This document shows positions 1-12,662 of a stretch of 64,000 bases of DNA, in pieces. Where the stretch lies: NCBI GenBank assembly GCA_022828595.1, contig JAKGHH010000008.1:24110378-24174377 (forward strand). Reading direction: 5' to 3'. Position numbers and translations under genes: made by a program. Positions within the stretch are counted from its first letter, which is position 1. Each line of letters opens with the position of its first letter. The notes beneath the pieces were generated by a model that was given only the letters and a program-made list of their open reading frames with translations, did no database searches and was not told where the DNA came from. The stretch is from Nelumbo lutea (Eukaryota > Streptophyta > Magnoliopsida > Proteales > Nelumbonaceae).

Positions 1-942
1 TTTTCATTAAACTCTCTCTTTCATTCACTTGATGCCTTCATTCAGAAATCTAGGTTTGTTTCGCTTGTTATCTCATCTTCAATGATCAAATCAATATTTG
101 ATATATGGCTAACCGCAACAATATCTGGTATACATCTCTCTCTAAGCTTCTATTTCTTGAAATCTCTTCTTCTATTTCATCTTTTTTGTTGTTTTTAGGT
201 TTTCCTCATTTGGCAAGTTAAACATTACTCCTGTAAGAGACTCCCTCATTTAAAATGTTAAACAAAGTCCAAGGCAACTTTGCTTATTGAATAGAACAAC
301 ATATTTGGTCTTAAATGATTTTCATGCCTGGAAGAAATCAACAAAATGATGAAGTGAATGGGTAAGCTTCTCATCAATGAGTTTGATGCTCCACCAACTC
401 TATTTTCACTTATAAAAATAGGTAATATAATCAGTTATTGATCACATTGGCATCTCTTGAAACAACAATTGCATCACCTCTAATGTCCAAAACCTTGTGT
501 ATTTGTCTTGAGATTTGTATTGCTCAAGTAGTACTAGTACTTCAACACAACTCCCATTCCTTCAGTTTTCAACTTAATCCCTATATATATTCTTACTCCT
601 CTGATAGATCATAAAATCTTCTAGATCTAACTTGTAGAAGATTCACACAAGTTTCCTTACTGTCTCAAACTTGCTTATCATTGTAATTGAGTGACTTTTA
701 AGCTACAATTTGCAACGTCCAAGAAACTCATGTGTTTTCATGGAAATTGCTTACCATATCCAATTTCATTTAACCATGTATAATTATCTTTTTATTTCTA
801 CATATCTAATTAATTCATGATTTATTTAATATTTGGCAAAGAACTAAGGCATTTACATTTATGTATGTTTCATATAATCATGTATAATTTCAAGGTTGCA
901 TGTTTTTTAGGTTATTTGTTATGTACACAATCCTGGAGAATT
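1..942. other. Intergenic, nothing recognised
   Basis: AT-rich sequence with stop codons in all frames over most of its length. I see no protein family, RNA gene or transposon end until the MITE that begins at 943. Confidence 0.5.
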
Positions 943-1217
943 GAGGGTTTGTTTCGTTTACAATCAGAATCGAAATTGAAATCCATCAAAATTGGAATCA
1001 AGATGGTCTATTCCCATAATCTATTTGTTTTAGACAAGAATCATAATGAGAAATGGAATCAGTTAGAATGGGATTTCATTCCCAAGGGAGGTGAAGAAAT
1101 GCCACTCCATTAGGAAAAGGAACGAGATTCCGATTCTTCCTAACCAAATTGTTGGAATCAGAATGGTCCATTCTGATTTTGATTCTAGACCCTTATTCTT
1201 GCGAACCAAACGGGCCC
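943..1217. mobile_element. hAT-like MITE, GTTTGG-end family, 275 bp
   Basis: The left end reads GAGGGTTTGTTTCG and the right end, read on the other strand, AGGGCCCGTTTGGTTCGC, an imperfect terminal inverted repeat. The flanks ggagaatt (935-942) and taagaatt (1218-1225) agree at 6 of 8 positions, as for an old hAT insertion. The interior repeats GGAATCAGAATC-type words and has no transposase. Elements with the same ends lie at 20981-21481 and 57951-58176. Confidence 0.6.
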
Positions 1218-4200
1218 TAAGAATTTTGTAGTGGTAGATTTCTTGGCTTATGTTTTAAATTTAAAATGTGTTCGACTATGATACTAAAGAAATATTCCAT
1301 TTGAGTTGCATGAGACACAACATGATCTGCATCTTTTTTCCTTTCCTTCTAGAAAAAATAAAAACTACATAGCTTTTATGAGATAATAGAGGATTATGCC
1401 ATTTCAAGACACAATAATTGGCATCCATAAAAGATATTTGCAGTGTAGTAATTGATCTAGAATCCCCTATATTTTACTATTTTGAAGGAAATCTCTGAAT
1501 AAGATTTTTGCAACTGAAATCTATATTTGGAAGCCAACTAAAACTTCCCAATTGAATTTTGAGAGATTTTGGTCTATTTCTTACTGTAGGTACATAGTAG
1601 TCACTAAAGACCCTTGGAGTACAAAAGGTGTCAAACCAACACTACATGGACGCATGCGATGAATCTAGAACCCATTGCACATTTGCGATGAGTTCATCGC
1701 AGACCCACAATTGCGATGAACTCATACCTGGGATAGGTCGCGATGAACTTCGACTAATGCGAATCCGCAATAAAGCGAAGACATGTGTGGATTTGCGATG
1801 AACCCAAACACGCATAAAGCTGTGATGAACCCGACACCATCACAGAATCGCGGAATCACAATAGATTGAGTATAAATTCTGATTACACATGCATCTTTAA
1901 ATTATGCATGCGGGCTCAATAAAAGTATGCCCACCAAATGATGATGTCACCCATGCCATGTCAGTATAATAGAGTCACATACACAAAGAATCTGGAAGGA
2001 AGAGGATTCTTTAATAATGATTCCTTAATAGTCAAACTAAAGGAAATATCTCCTTTCTTGAAAAAAAATATTCCATTTCCTAACAAGAAATAACTTCTTT
2101 CATAACTTTCTCTCTATAAAAGCGAGTGCAATTCTTTCCTAGGGAGACAATACAATGTAACTCTGACCTAGGGTTTCTCAAGAGGCTCTCATTCTCCCTT
2201 CTTTCCTCTCTTCTCCTCTCTTTCCCACACCCTCTCTCTTTTCCGCTGCCATCTTCGGACCTTCGGAGACCGACCAAACTCCTACCTTACCATGGTGATT
2301 ACACTTACTATTATTATGATTTTACAATTCCAAAGCTCATGTGTTGCTGTTGTGGTAATGGGTGCCTTCATCTAAGACCTAAGACAAATATCTAATCCAT
2401 GAAATTGGCTTTGCTTCTTGTAGTGGGTCTCATCCTTTTTACCTTGGAAAGTTCTCAAACATCTATAGATTTCAGTATTGTTGGTGTTTTGATGGTAATA
2501 GGTTCTCTTGTTAGTGTTATTGGATTTTGAATTTTAGATACTCATGGTAACTCCATGTGTTGCAAACCTTTGCTGACAAGTCTCTCAATGTTTAACTCGT
2601 CATTGTAAGTTTCTTTAGTAAATGTAGCCATATGGTCTATGGGACGTTGTAATTCAAACGATATCAAATGTACAACAAGGTAATAACATACATGTATTCA
2701 AATTTTCAACATTGGTTCATACTAGAGTTAAAAGTGGTATAGCCTTATGATCTATTGGATTCTTTTGTTTCCATTTTATCTATTTATTTCCCCCAAAGTT
2801 TTCCCATTCTTGTATTAGTTTTCTATTCTTCTTCTATATTAATAAAAACCCATTTGATATTTTCTTCCTACAAGTTACTAATAAAACCCATTTCCTACAA
2901 GTTCATTGTGTCTAGAAGTATATTTTAGACACAAAATTTATTCTATGTTAAATAGAATATCTATTTCTCCTTCTGTTTTATTACTTTTCTAGACGGATGC
3001 ATTTTAATTTGACTTTGATGTGTGACCTTTTTTTAGTTGGAACACTTGTTGGTGATGTCATCATATGAGAGGTTGCTAGCAAGGATAGATGCACTTAGAG
3101 ATGTGTCTTGTGCACCATGCTAGGGGGAGAACCAGGACCAACTAAACCACCTTGACAATGAGCCATCCACCTCTTAAGTCTGATATGTTTTCCTCCATAA
3201 TTTGACAAGAGTATGAAGAATTCAATGATGAATCCACTAATATGCCTCCCTCTACCATCTCTCTATTTTGAAGCTTGAGCACTAGGTAAATCCTCTTTGG
3301 AGTGTTATTAGAATAGTCAGTCAATGCAACTTTTGGCTCAAAAGGAGACATATTGCTTGCGCTCAACTGAGCTATCATTTGCTTTGAAGTCACATGCAGT
3401 TGACTTGCTTTAGATATTTCTAGAAAACCATAGGAGCACTATTTTATTAGCTTTTAAACTTGAAGCTTATGCTAACACAACAATAGAGACCTCAGTTATC
3501 AAATGAGAGTGGTTCCTCAAAAAGACCCTATGTTAGGTAGTCCCTAACATAAATAAAAAAAATATTTGTTTTTTCCGAACCTTATGCGTCCTACACAAAT
3601 AAAAAATCCTCAAAGAATGATTTTCTTTGATGTTTTTCATGGATTTTTGGTTTTTCCAAAATTTGTCTTAAAAAATATTTGATTCTACTTAGGAAGGCTC
3701 ATAATCTTTTATATCAATTTTGGATCAGTACAAGTCTTCAAATATAGAAAAATGTCCTCTAGGATGAGATTGATGAATAAATTTAGACAAGAGATTAATA
3801 CTATAGGGAAGGGTATAACACTATAATAAAGACTTCTTACAAGTCTTATTCTTCTAAAGCTTAGGAAGGAAGGCAGGATACTTGGTAACCTTCTTCTATG
3901 TTGAGACACCATCAACCTTGACAGTCCTAGAAGGCTTTGTTGACATTAACTATGTATCTTTAAACCTTTTTACCCTACTCTTAATAGTTAATGACTAGAC
4001 TGCAATGGTCAGTTTTAGGATGTTACTTGACTATGGTTCTTCGTATTGTACGGTGGGTCATTCCCATCAATCATAGTTTTAAAATTTGATAATTCCATTT
4101 CGTACTTGGTGAATTCATCTCAAGTTGTCTTAAATTGGTGGAGTTTTTTCTGCATTTTATCCTCAACCTTTCTAATTAATTCAATATATATAGCATGTTT

Positions 4201-6100
4201 AAATAGGGGTTTTTAGCATCTTTAATGTTTTAAAAGAAACTACTAAGTTTGGTATTTCCTTTTGGCTGAATAATGTAGTATAATAAATAAAGGGAGCCAA
4301 ATCTTTGTTTGGTAATTCTTTCATCACTTTAAATTCTTTTTTACTTATCTATTTCTGAAAGTACACTAATATGTTCTTGAAGGAATATTGCAAGTGGATT
4401 CTAGTGATAATATAAACCAATTGTTTGTAAAATTTACATAATTTGGTATCTACTATTTTTCCAACAAAGGATACTAATAGCATTTTGACCTTTGATCTTT
4501 CCCCAATTACTTTTTTGTCGAATTTTATAGGTAAAAGACCTTATTTTTCTTCTTTATGCAGATTTTGCACACATTCGCATCCCTTTTGATATTATCTATC
4601 ATGGCTCCATTAAAATCCAAGGCACATCAACTTTCTAATGATGTTTCTAGAGAATAATAAAAATGATGTTTATAAAGACACACGTTTGGCATTCATATGT
4701 TTTTCTTTGTTGTTTTTGCAATCAACTTTTTATTATTTCTTTTATTTATTCATTTTGAGTTGTTTTTGTTTTTTGGATGAAATTGGCATCTATGCAATAT
4801 TTTGTTGATGCTCTTCATCTAGCTTTTAAGGCATGGTTGGATCTTCTCTACTTGTAATGTTGATGGTGCCCATCAAATTATAGACATGCATTTGATTTGT
4901 GATACCCAAAAGTGAATCCCTCTTCTTCCTTAAACAAACAATTCTATTTTGGTATGCTTGATATCTAGTCTTGAGGTTATAGAAAATTTTCATTTGGTTT
5001 AGTTATTTTCCGAAGACATTGAGAATTTCAAAGATTGTGTATAGATTCCCCTTTGCATTGGATGATTCTTTTTTTTTCAGCATGTATAATTACTTCATCT
5101 CATAAAAGATGGTTTTCTAAGATGCTCAATGCAATTAACTTGTTTTAACTTGTCGGGTTTGTAGGAATGTTAATGAACATCTTGTTTAGGTAGATCGGGA
5201 TGTCTATGAAAGTGTGAATGATTTGTTATTATGCAAGGGAAGAGGTGAATAGGGAAACAAAAGATCTTTATGGGTATAAGGGTATGCAGATCTTGGCCAC
5301 ATAGGTAGATCTTTCTTGTTTCTTTATTAATAAAAGTAATCACATTCTGTTAATCATTAAAAGGATGCACTGTTAAGACATCCCCATTAACGGATCATAA
5401 TGCCCTCATGTCCACTACTTGTTCCATGCATCATTTTACAATTTCCACCAAATATATTGTAAAAAACTTTAGTAAATAAATGGTTGCATCCAAGGGGGAT
5501 ATGAACTATGAAGTGGATTTTGTCCATGGTGCAATTTTTTTAAGGATATGATATCAAATTACCTATTTCTGTTTGTGTTCCTTTTCTGAATTTAAAAAGA
5601 TCCACCAACCCATTTTATTTTTCCTTGTTGGATATGTTTTGATGATTTGGTTGGATTTTTTGTGATTCATTTTTTTAGGCAAACCACACAACTTCTAAGA
5701 TTTTCCTAGTAGTTCTGGATGTTAAGAACCCTGAGTTCAAGAGGAAGCTGGGTAGGATGTTGGAAGTCAAAAAGAAGTTGAGCGTTGTTGTAGAGAGTCA
5801 AGACATACCTTTTGTGAAAACTTGAAGGATTCCATTCATTGTGGCTTAAATGTTTTGAATGGAAAGTGGCTTAATAATTGATGTTTTGATTTCTTTTGTA
5901 TTTAATTTCAATTTGTATAAATTTTTGTATTTAAATTCAATTTGGATGAATGAAAAGATAATAAACAAATTACAATGCTATTTAGTAATTGAAAACAATT
6001 ATAGGTTATTTTGATTTTTGACAAAATTTTAGATTATTTTGGTAGCTAGAAAAAAATAAATTAAAATGTTATTCAGGTTGGTCTATAATAAAGCCGGTAC
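1218..6100. other. Long intergenic stretch without a recognisable gene
   Basis: About 4.9 kb of AT-rich DNA. The longest open frames (2126-2395 plus, 3142-3393 minus, 3709-3915 minus) match no family I know, and the first is a CT-rich low-complexity run. A short coding-looking patch near 5700-5825 (plus, ending in words like NPEFKRKLGRML) has no recognisable continuation. Clustered GCGATGA words at 1648-1860 are listed separately. Confidence 0.5.
1648..1860. repeat. Degenerate cluster of GCGATGA(A/G) words
   Basis: TGCGATGA, CGCGATGA or close variants recur at irregular spacing on both strands (ATGCGATGAATC, TTGCGATGAGTTC, ATTGCGATGAACTC, GTCGCGATGAACTT, TTTGCGATGAACCC). This patch is richer in CpG than its surroundings. 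It may be a decayed satellite or the inside of a transposon; no unit length is constant. Confidence 0.4.
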
Positions 6101-6107
6101 AAATTCC

Positions 6108-6184
6108 ACTACATGCTTATTTGGTGCCAAATTATTGACCTTTAGTGGCAGTCAAACTGCCACTAAAAGTCTTAAATTTAGTGG

Positions 6185-6219
<35 letters not shown>

Positions 6220-6374
6220 AGCTTTACTGGCAGTCACCAAAATTGCCACTAGAACTTTTAGCGACACCTTTGTTAATGGTAGTTTTCCAACTATCGATAA
6301 AACTTCTACCAACAATTTTGAGGACTTTTTGCAGCAGTTTTGACATGGTAATAGGATAATTTTTTCTTGCAGTG
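6108..6374. mobile_element. Possible CACTA-type (En/Spm) miniature element
   Basis: The right edge, read on the minus strand, is CACTGCAAGAAAAAA, very close to the CACTACAAGAAAA terminus of plant CACTA elements. The left edge begins CACTACATGC. Subterminal TAGTGGCA and its complement TGCCACTA recur at 6133, 6148, 6179 and 6244, as expected of transposase-binding repeats. A run of 32 T lies inside (6188-6219). No clear 3-bp duplication was found, so the left boundary is uncertain. Confidence 0.45.
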
Positions 6375-7889
6375 ATGGCATGGTAATAGGATAAATTTTT
6401 ATGTCATTTTAACTTAGTAGTTTCTTTAGTTTAGATCCTATCCAGTTTGAAGTTGCTTGATAGTGATCACGACCACCTTTGCGCATATATACAAAACATG
6501 TATGAACTTTACTATGTCTTGTCACTTTAAAAGTTAGTAAATTATGTAATTTTCTAACATGTAAATGCCCAGGACACTTTGTAACAAAATACTTCACTAT
6601 TACCATATGTGGACTTGTATAAATTGGACTGTATTCATGTTTTGTATAATCTTGAAGAAAACTTTTCAATGTTGATAAACTTGTAAAAGATCATCCAATT
6701 GAGAACCCAATGAATCACCAACATTGATGGTTGTATTTCCATCACCTACATTATAATCTATTGGCTCTATACATTATAGGGGTCAAAATAATAATCATCA
6801 ATAAAGTTTTACTTGAGTTCATCTTCATGGTGTCCCTTTTGAAGTTCCATTGTTTGTTGTCCATTTGTTGCTTTTTCATAATTGAAGTCATTTTCACATG
6901 CTTCTTGTTTATTTGGACTTAAACTAAAATCCTCTTGAAAAATTAGTTTGTTTTGGTTTAAAATGGGGTTGAATTACTCTTCCAGTTCTCTTTCTAGTTA
7001 ACTTTTCAATGTATGATGGAAGTGTTCTTCTATCATTGGTTCTTGTGACCTAGAAAATATCAAAGTAAAATCAATTATAAAGAATCACTATAAAATAAAT
7101 AATCATTTCTTTAAATAGTATACATGGGAAGTGATGAAGGGATACAAGATATATTGGACCATCACTCAACATTAGATATACCACCAGGTTTGGTATTTCC
7201 ATTCATACTCCCAACTCCTAATTGAATTTTTGCTTCAGATCTAATTAAAATAACAAAACATAAATTTTAATTCAAATCAAATAAATAAAACATCATTCAA
7301 TAAAATGATGAATAAAATGCTTAATAACATGAAAAAATGACTAAAATACCTATGACTTATGGTTGTTGGCCCTGTAAATGATTGATTCAAAATGCATACC
7401 ACAACTGCATTACAATGTTGAGGGTATAAATCTATCATAGATTCTAATACTTAATCCACTTTTACACCTATGGATATTGAAGAGTGTTAATCAAGTGGAT
7501 ATTGACACTTGATTTTTATTAGTGACCCCTTCATTAGTAAATTACATGTTAAATGCAATTTTTGAATAAATTCAATAAAACTGATACCTTTAACAACTTG
7601 ATCCACCTTGGAGTGTAATTTTCAACTATCCATCATAGTAACATATCAAAGACATGTATGATGTATTTATCTTGAACTTGTCGTCCTCATTCTCCTATAT
7701 TTCTGTACATAAGGAAAAAAAAACCTAAAATGATTTAAATTCTTTGAATTTGGCAATAAGTGTTTGTGAGTCAAACACTTTACTATAAAAACTTAATGGT
7801 CCAAATTTGTTCATAGATGAAGAAGTGTGGAAAAAAAAAATTGTTCTCTTTGTTTGTGCTAATGTTCTCACAAAAATTCTTCATCTTGA
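6375..7889. other. Intergenic, no gene recognised
   Basis: AT-rich. The minus-strand frame at 6409-6669 (86 codons) belongs to no family I recognise and has no coding neighbour in phase. Nothing else can be supported. Confidence 0.45.
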
Positions 7890-8640
7890 CAATAAGAGCA
7901 ACCTTATGTATTACATTTTGGAGAACACAATGGAGAGAAAACATTGTAGGAAATTGAGGAAACCCACCACTTGTTACAAGAACAACATCAATTGCTTTAT
8001 TATCCTAAGCCCAAATGAAGCCACCAAATTATCTAGTATGGGGAACTTCCAATTAGGTTCTTGTCATTCTTGTTATTCTCTATCTTTATCTTATCTTTTG
8101 ATCTTAATTGGTTTATTTCCACTAAAGATGGATGAAGTGGTCTCTATGTTTTCCCAACCAAGCAAAGAAGTGGTCTTTTCAAACTATAAGGTCTTGGGAA
8201 TTTCTGAGCAAAAAAGATGGACTTTATTGGAGTAAGGGAGAAGGTTTAATGCACAAAGCCAGATATGAGCAAGATGTCATCATTGGACTCTTGGATTCAG
8301 GTAAATAATAAAGCAAAAGAAAGGGAAGAAAGGAACCCTAAATAGCTTTATTTTAGTAATTAATGTTGTTGTTTATGTGTTAATGCATGTGTTGTGTTAT
8401 TGATGATGACCATGTATATGACTGGAATCAAAGATTTCTAGCGATGAAGGAATGGAGCCAATACCAAAATCATGGAATGGAACTTGTCAAGTTGGAGGTT
8501 CTTTCAACTCCTCTCGCTATGATAAGTTTTTCTGTTCAAAGATACTTAGATCCAATTGTGATGGACTTTTTGAAGTAGGACCCCGTTTTAATGTTGTTAG
8601 AAACCAAGAAGGGTGTTTCCTATATCCCCTTGTAAAATGA
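7890..8640 (+). pseudogene. SBT5-like subtilisin protease fragment, broken
   Basis: This is a decayed 5' piece of a plant subtilase (S8 family; secreted serine proteases with an I9 propeptide). Read across frames, it gives the propeptide start (HFGEHNGEKTL, about 7908-7940), then EIEETHH, CYKNNINCF and LSPNEATKLS (7960-8035), then MDEVVSMFSQPSKE (8128-8170). KGEGLMHKARY follows, then QDVIIGLLDSG (8270-8300) with the catalytic Asp motif and a GT donor after it. A downstream exon reads ESKISSDEGMEPIPKSW and GTCQVGGSFNSS (8413-8508). Frame changes occur near 7935, 8230 and 8410. The protein ends at 8640 before the His and Ser catalytic motifs, so the protease cannot be functional. The motif order and intron after DSG match SBT5-type genes; the exact subfamily is an inference. 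Confidence 0.8.
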
Positions 8641-9307
8641 CATGCATCTTATCCAATAGTTAGAGGTTTTCCATTTGAATTGATTGTTGACACGTAATAG
8701 TAGGTGTTTGGTACCAGAGCATTTCACATGTAGGTTCTAATTCACAAGTGATTTGTTTTACCTGCTTTTTTTTGAAAAATAGAAAAAAAAAACTGGGATA
8801 TAGGCTGACTAGGCATTTAAAGTGATTTGTATTAATATTATAATATATTTACAATGACAACTATATAACACCTCAAAAGTAGTTTACTTTTTCAAATTTT
8901 AATGTGTCATGTCATTAGTGTGATTTAGAATCACCCAAGTGATTCAAGAAACTTTATTTTGACGTTTCAAGAAGCCCCTCCTTTCCCGAATTTCAAGGCT
9001 AACGCGACTTTCTAGACAATTCTATTTATTTGTTGATGTGGCGCACATGACACATCAATAGAAATGGAATGGTTGTGAAATGCATTGGTGCCAAACACCT
9101 TCATAGTTGCTTGGATTAATTGGATAGGATCAACCATCCATTCAGAGCAATTTTTCTTTATGTAATAAGCCTATAAAATTAATTTGATCATCATTAAATG
9201 GGCAGTTTGAACAATTTGAAAGGGAACCTCATTGACACGTTTGAATAGCTCTATATACAGAGCTTTTGTTTGGTTACTAGTATTTGACGTAGATGTGTTA
9301 TAGTCTT

Positions 9308-9308
<1 letters not shown>
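8641..9308. other. Intergenic, no gene recognised
   Basis: AT-rich DNA after the subtilase fragment. No coding signal, RNA gene or transposon end could be supported. Confidence 0.45.

Positions 9309-9374
<66 letters not shown>
9309..9374. repeat. Compound (GATA)n(GA)n microsatellite
   Basis: About eight GATA units run into about sixteen GA units without interruption. Confidence 0.95.
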
Positions 9375-9377
<3 letters not shown>

Positions 9378-9464
9378 TTACTTTATTAAATAAGAGGGGA
9401 AAGAACCTTCAGGTGATGAAGATTGAGGATAGTGAAAAGAGAGAGAGGAGTTTGGTTTGGGAGT

Positions 9465-10585
9465 AGGAATGGCAATGGGATGGGTTCGAGGCGGGGATCA
9501 TATTCCCCAAATTCGACCCCGATTTTGAAATTAATCCCCATTCCCATCCCCAATCCCCGCTGAGGATATAAGTTATCCTCCATCATCGATCCCCGATGGA
9601 GATGGGTTCCCCATGGGGACCCAAATCCCCGAAATTTTTTTAGATAACAATATTTTTTGAAAAATAAATTTATTTAAAATAAATAAAGTTTTAAAGTATA
9701 AATAATGTTTTGATATATATAAATAATATCATATACATAATAATATATTTAATATATTCATAATCAAGGTCAAGGTGGGACGGGGACCAAGGTTTAAAAT
9801 ATCGCAATGTATCGGGCCGTATTGTATCGTTCCGACAAGAATCTAATACATGGAATGTGTATGTGTAAAAACTTCAAATTTTAGCCATAACAAGATTTGA
9901 ACCTTGGTAACTTGATTTTAACAACCACTAGTTCACTAACAAGCCACACATATTTGTTTATTATGATCATATGCATTTTTAGTTTTAAGTAAATTTTCAC
10001 TTTTCTTAATGAGCAACAAATGTTTATTAATAACTACTAGAATTAATTAATAAAATTTATATATTAATAAACATAAAGATTAATTATATTGGTTTTTTGA
10101 AAATTGACACACATTTTAGTTTTTTTTTTGGTTTTTTTTAACATTTTAGCTATTCCATCATTTTCAATGGTTACTAATTGCGTCTCGATATGTCACACTT
10201 TATATAAACCATTAAATTATGGCTTTGTTACATTTAAATTACTTATTTATAATTATATAAAATTTATAAATATTGTTAGTAATATATTTTTTGGGATTTA
10301 TTTGAATTTTCTACTATATTTACGTGTATATTGATTTTTTGTTCATATTCATACATATGGAAAGCGTATCCCAATACATTTCTTATAATTATCTTTTCGG
10401 TACACTTTGCAATTTTGATACTTTGAACCTTAATGGAGACTTCAATCCCTGATCCCTACTCAAACCCGATTGGGGATTTCTATTAATCCTCGTCCCCGTC
10501 TCTATCCGCCAAAGCACTCCCCATCCCCGACCTGATGGGGTCAAGGAAGTTGGGTCCCTATTAGGATGGGGAAAATTATCATCCC
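9465..10585. mobile_element. Outer hAT-like MITE split by a nested insertion
   Basis: The left end TAGGAATGGCAATGGG and the right end (minus strand GGGATGATAATTTTCCCC) are related inverted ends, rich in CCCCAT words typical of a non-autonomous hAT family. I could not find a convincing TSD. The element is interrupted at 9788-10432 by a second element. No transposase remains. Confidence 0.45.
9788..10432. mobile_element. Nested hAT-like MITE, AAGGTTCAAA family, 645 bp
   Basis: The ends are CAAGGTTTAAAATATCGCAA on the left and TAAGGTTCAAAGTATCAAAA on the right (minus strand). The flanks acggggac (9780-9787) and atggagac (10433-10440) match at 6 of 8, the differences being transitions. The same family recurs at 54477-54705 with a perfect TSD. 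It lies inside the outer element 9465-10585. Confidence 0.65.
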
Positions 10586-10773
10586 GGAGAGATAGAGAAC
10601 TTGAATGAGTTTTTTTTTTTACTGGTGGGAGAGAATAAAATTCGGGGCTTTCTGGTCAGTGGTCCCAAAAAATTGACTTTTTTTTGTTCTTTCACTGTTT
10701 TTGCAATTTATTTGAAAACATTACGGAATTTGTCAATTTGCTTATTTATTTACGCTAATTTTCTAAACTTTAT

Positions 10774-12171
10774 TAAATTTTAAAGTAAAATATGAAAACC
10801 TCTCCTGAGGTTTCTGATAATCATAAAACCCCCTCAAGTTTTACTTCAACAAAAACCTCCCGGAAAACTCAACACAAACCTCCCTTCTGGTACTGTGCCA
10901 AACGGAAAATGTTGATGCAGTGTCTTTTTAAATACACATCCTATCCTTTTACCATTTCACAATTTTTCCAGATGAAGAAACCCAGCTTCTCCAAAACCGT
11001 CCCATCGATTCTCCTCCTCAACGAAAACATTACGTGATCTTCAATGAAACGCTCAGGAAGGCCTTGATATTGATGTTCATGAATGACCCAAAATTGAACT
11101 TCTGTAGTTGGCCAACGGTGGGCAATGGGTGCTTGACTACTACTTGCTTCAGACTTTGCACAAGTTGGGGTTCTTCTAGATCATTCTCCGATGGGCAATG
11201 GCTCTCCTGGTCAAGGTTCTGGATGAAGAAACCCAATGCCACCAAAACCATCCTTGTCAATGCTCCTCCACACCACGATGAGGAGGAGCATCAGATTCTA
11301 ACAAAATCTATATAGAAGACCTACTACTTGATCCAGCCAAGCCCTCTGGAAACCAGGGATCAAGTGCACGTCCGCCATAAGGTTCTGGATGGATCTAATA
11401 AGTTGATCTTTCAGCTCAGCTCATCCAACTTTCTCATAAGCTAGCTCTGCTCGATCTTGTTCCAGGTACTCAACTTTGTTGGACCCAGTTGGTTTGTTCT
11501 GATTCTTTATGGAAGGCTGAGCATAGCCATGAGAAGAACCTAGGTGATAGTTCAAAGGGCCTTCAACTGCTACAGTTCTGGGGCTCTTCTAGAGGCATGC
11601 AGTCCTCCTCTTTCCCCCCATCTCACCGGCTCACCGCCCAGTTCAGAGAGTGTTTAAGTCCCAACTACCCATTGCCATTTAAAACAATTCAAGATTTTAC
11701 TTCTCTAATTCCTTTTTCCACTCTCAAGTCTCAACCAACATAAGGTCTCTCTCTGAAGATGTAAGCTAATATACTGGTTGCATCACTGTTGGAGTAGGAG
11801 AAAGAAGAAATGAGAGGGGGGTAAAAAAGTGGAGGAAGAGAAAAAAAAAGAAAAGAAAGAGCAATAGTGCACTGGTTTGGTTGCAAAAAACAGGGGGGGA
11901 ATGAGAAACCTACTTCTACCAAGAAAAGAAAAAATATATTCACCATGTTTTGAAAATTTAATCAACAGTGAATGGTAAATTTGTCCTTTAGATTTAACAT
12001 TTGAAAGTCAACAAGGTATTTCACATTTTCACTTGGCGAAGAACGATTTAAGGTAAAATAGGTATTTTGGAAAAATAATGCATCAGTCAAAAGTTTTTCG
12101 TCTCGTCAGTAACGGAAGGGAGGTTTGTATTAAAATGTCCAAAAGTTTAGGAGAGGTTTTTATATTTTATC
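10774..12171. mobile_element. MULE-like element upstream of LAP, 1.4 kb
   Basis: CTAAACTTTAT occurs as a perfect 11-bp direct repeat at 10763-10773 and 12172-12182. Between the copies, the ends carry related inverted sequence (AAAATATGAAAACCTCTCCT on the left; AAAATATAAAAACCTCTCCT on the minus strand at the right). A 9-11 bp duplication fits Mutator-like elements. The interior has a more mixed base composition than the flanks and several open frames of about 80 codons (10792-11037, 11034-11315, 11489-11743) that I cannot assign; captured gene fragments are possible. It ends about 490 bp before the LAP start codon. Confidence 0.6.
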
Positions 12172-12662
12172 CTAAACTTTATGCAAAAAATCCATAATAA
12201 TAATAGTTTTATTCGACTCGGATTTTAATTAAGATAAGGTGGGTATGGATTCGCCTTAGATCCGATTATTAAGCGGATGCAAAAGCTATCACATCCAAAT
12301 CCAGGAAAGTCGACTTCGGATACGTGTTCACTCGATAGATTATGTGTTCTTCGTGGTAATGTACCTCCGTCAGAATCAGATATTAGACACTGTGAGATCT
12401 GCTAATTGTCACCGAAATCGGAGGATGTTCGAATCCAATCCAATGGTCAAAAGTGTCCCATCCTAACATCACCATTCTACCTGCTTGGAACACCTTCTAT
12501 AATAACAATTCCAAAATCAGAGCTTCGATAAGGAAGAGCGACGTATCAGCACCACCACATCCACTTGACAGATGCATGCAGCGTGCGTATGATGTCAATG
12601 CCCGACATTCGAGCGCACCTGATTCTTCTTGATCCATAACGGAAGGAAACTTTCCTCGGACT

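Noticed and set aside
6066..6381. Frames on both strands through the poly-T run
   Set aside because: They consist largely of Phe or Lys runs from 32 T and lie inside a transposon-like segment.
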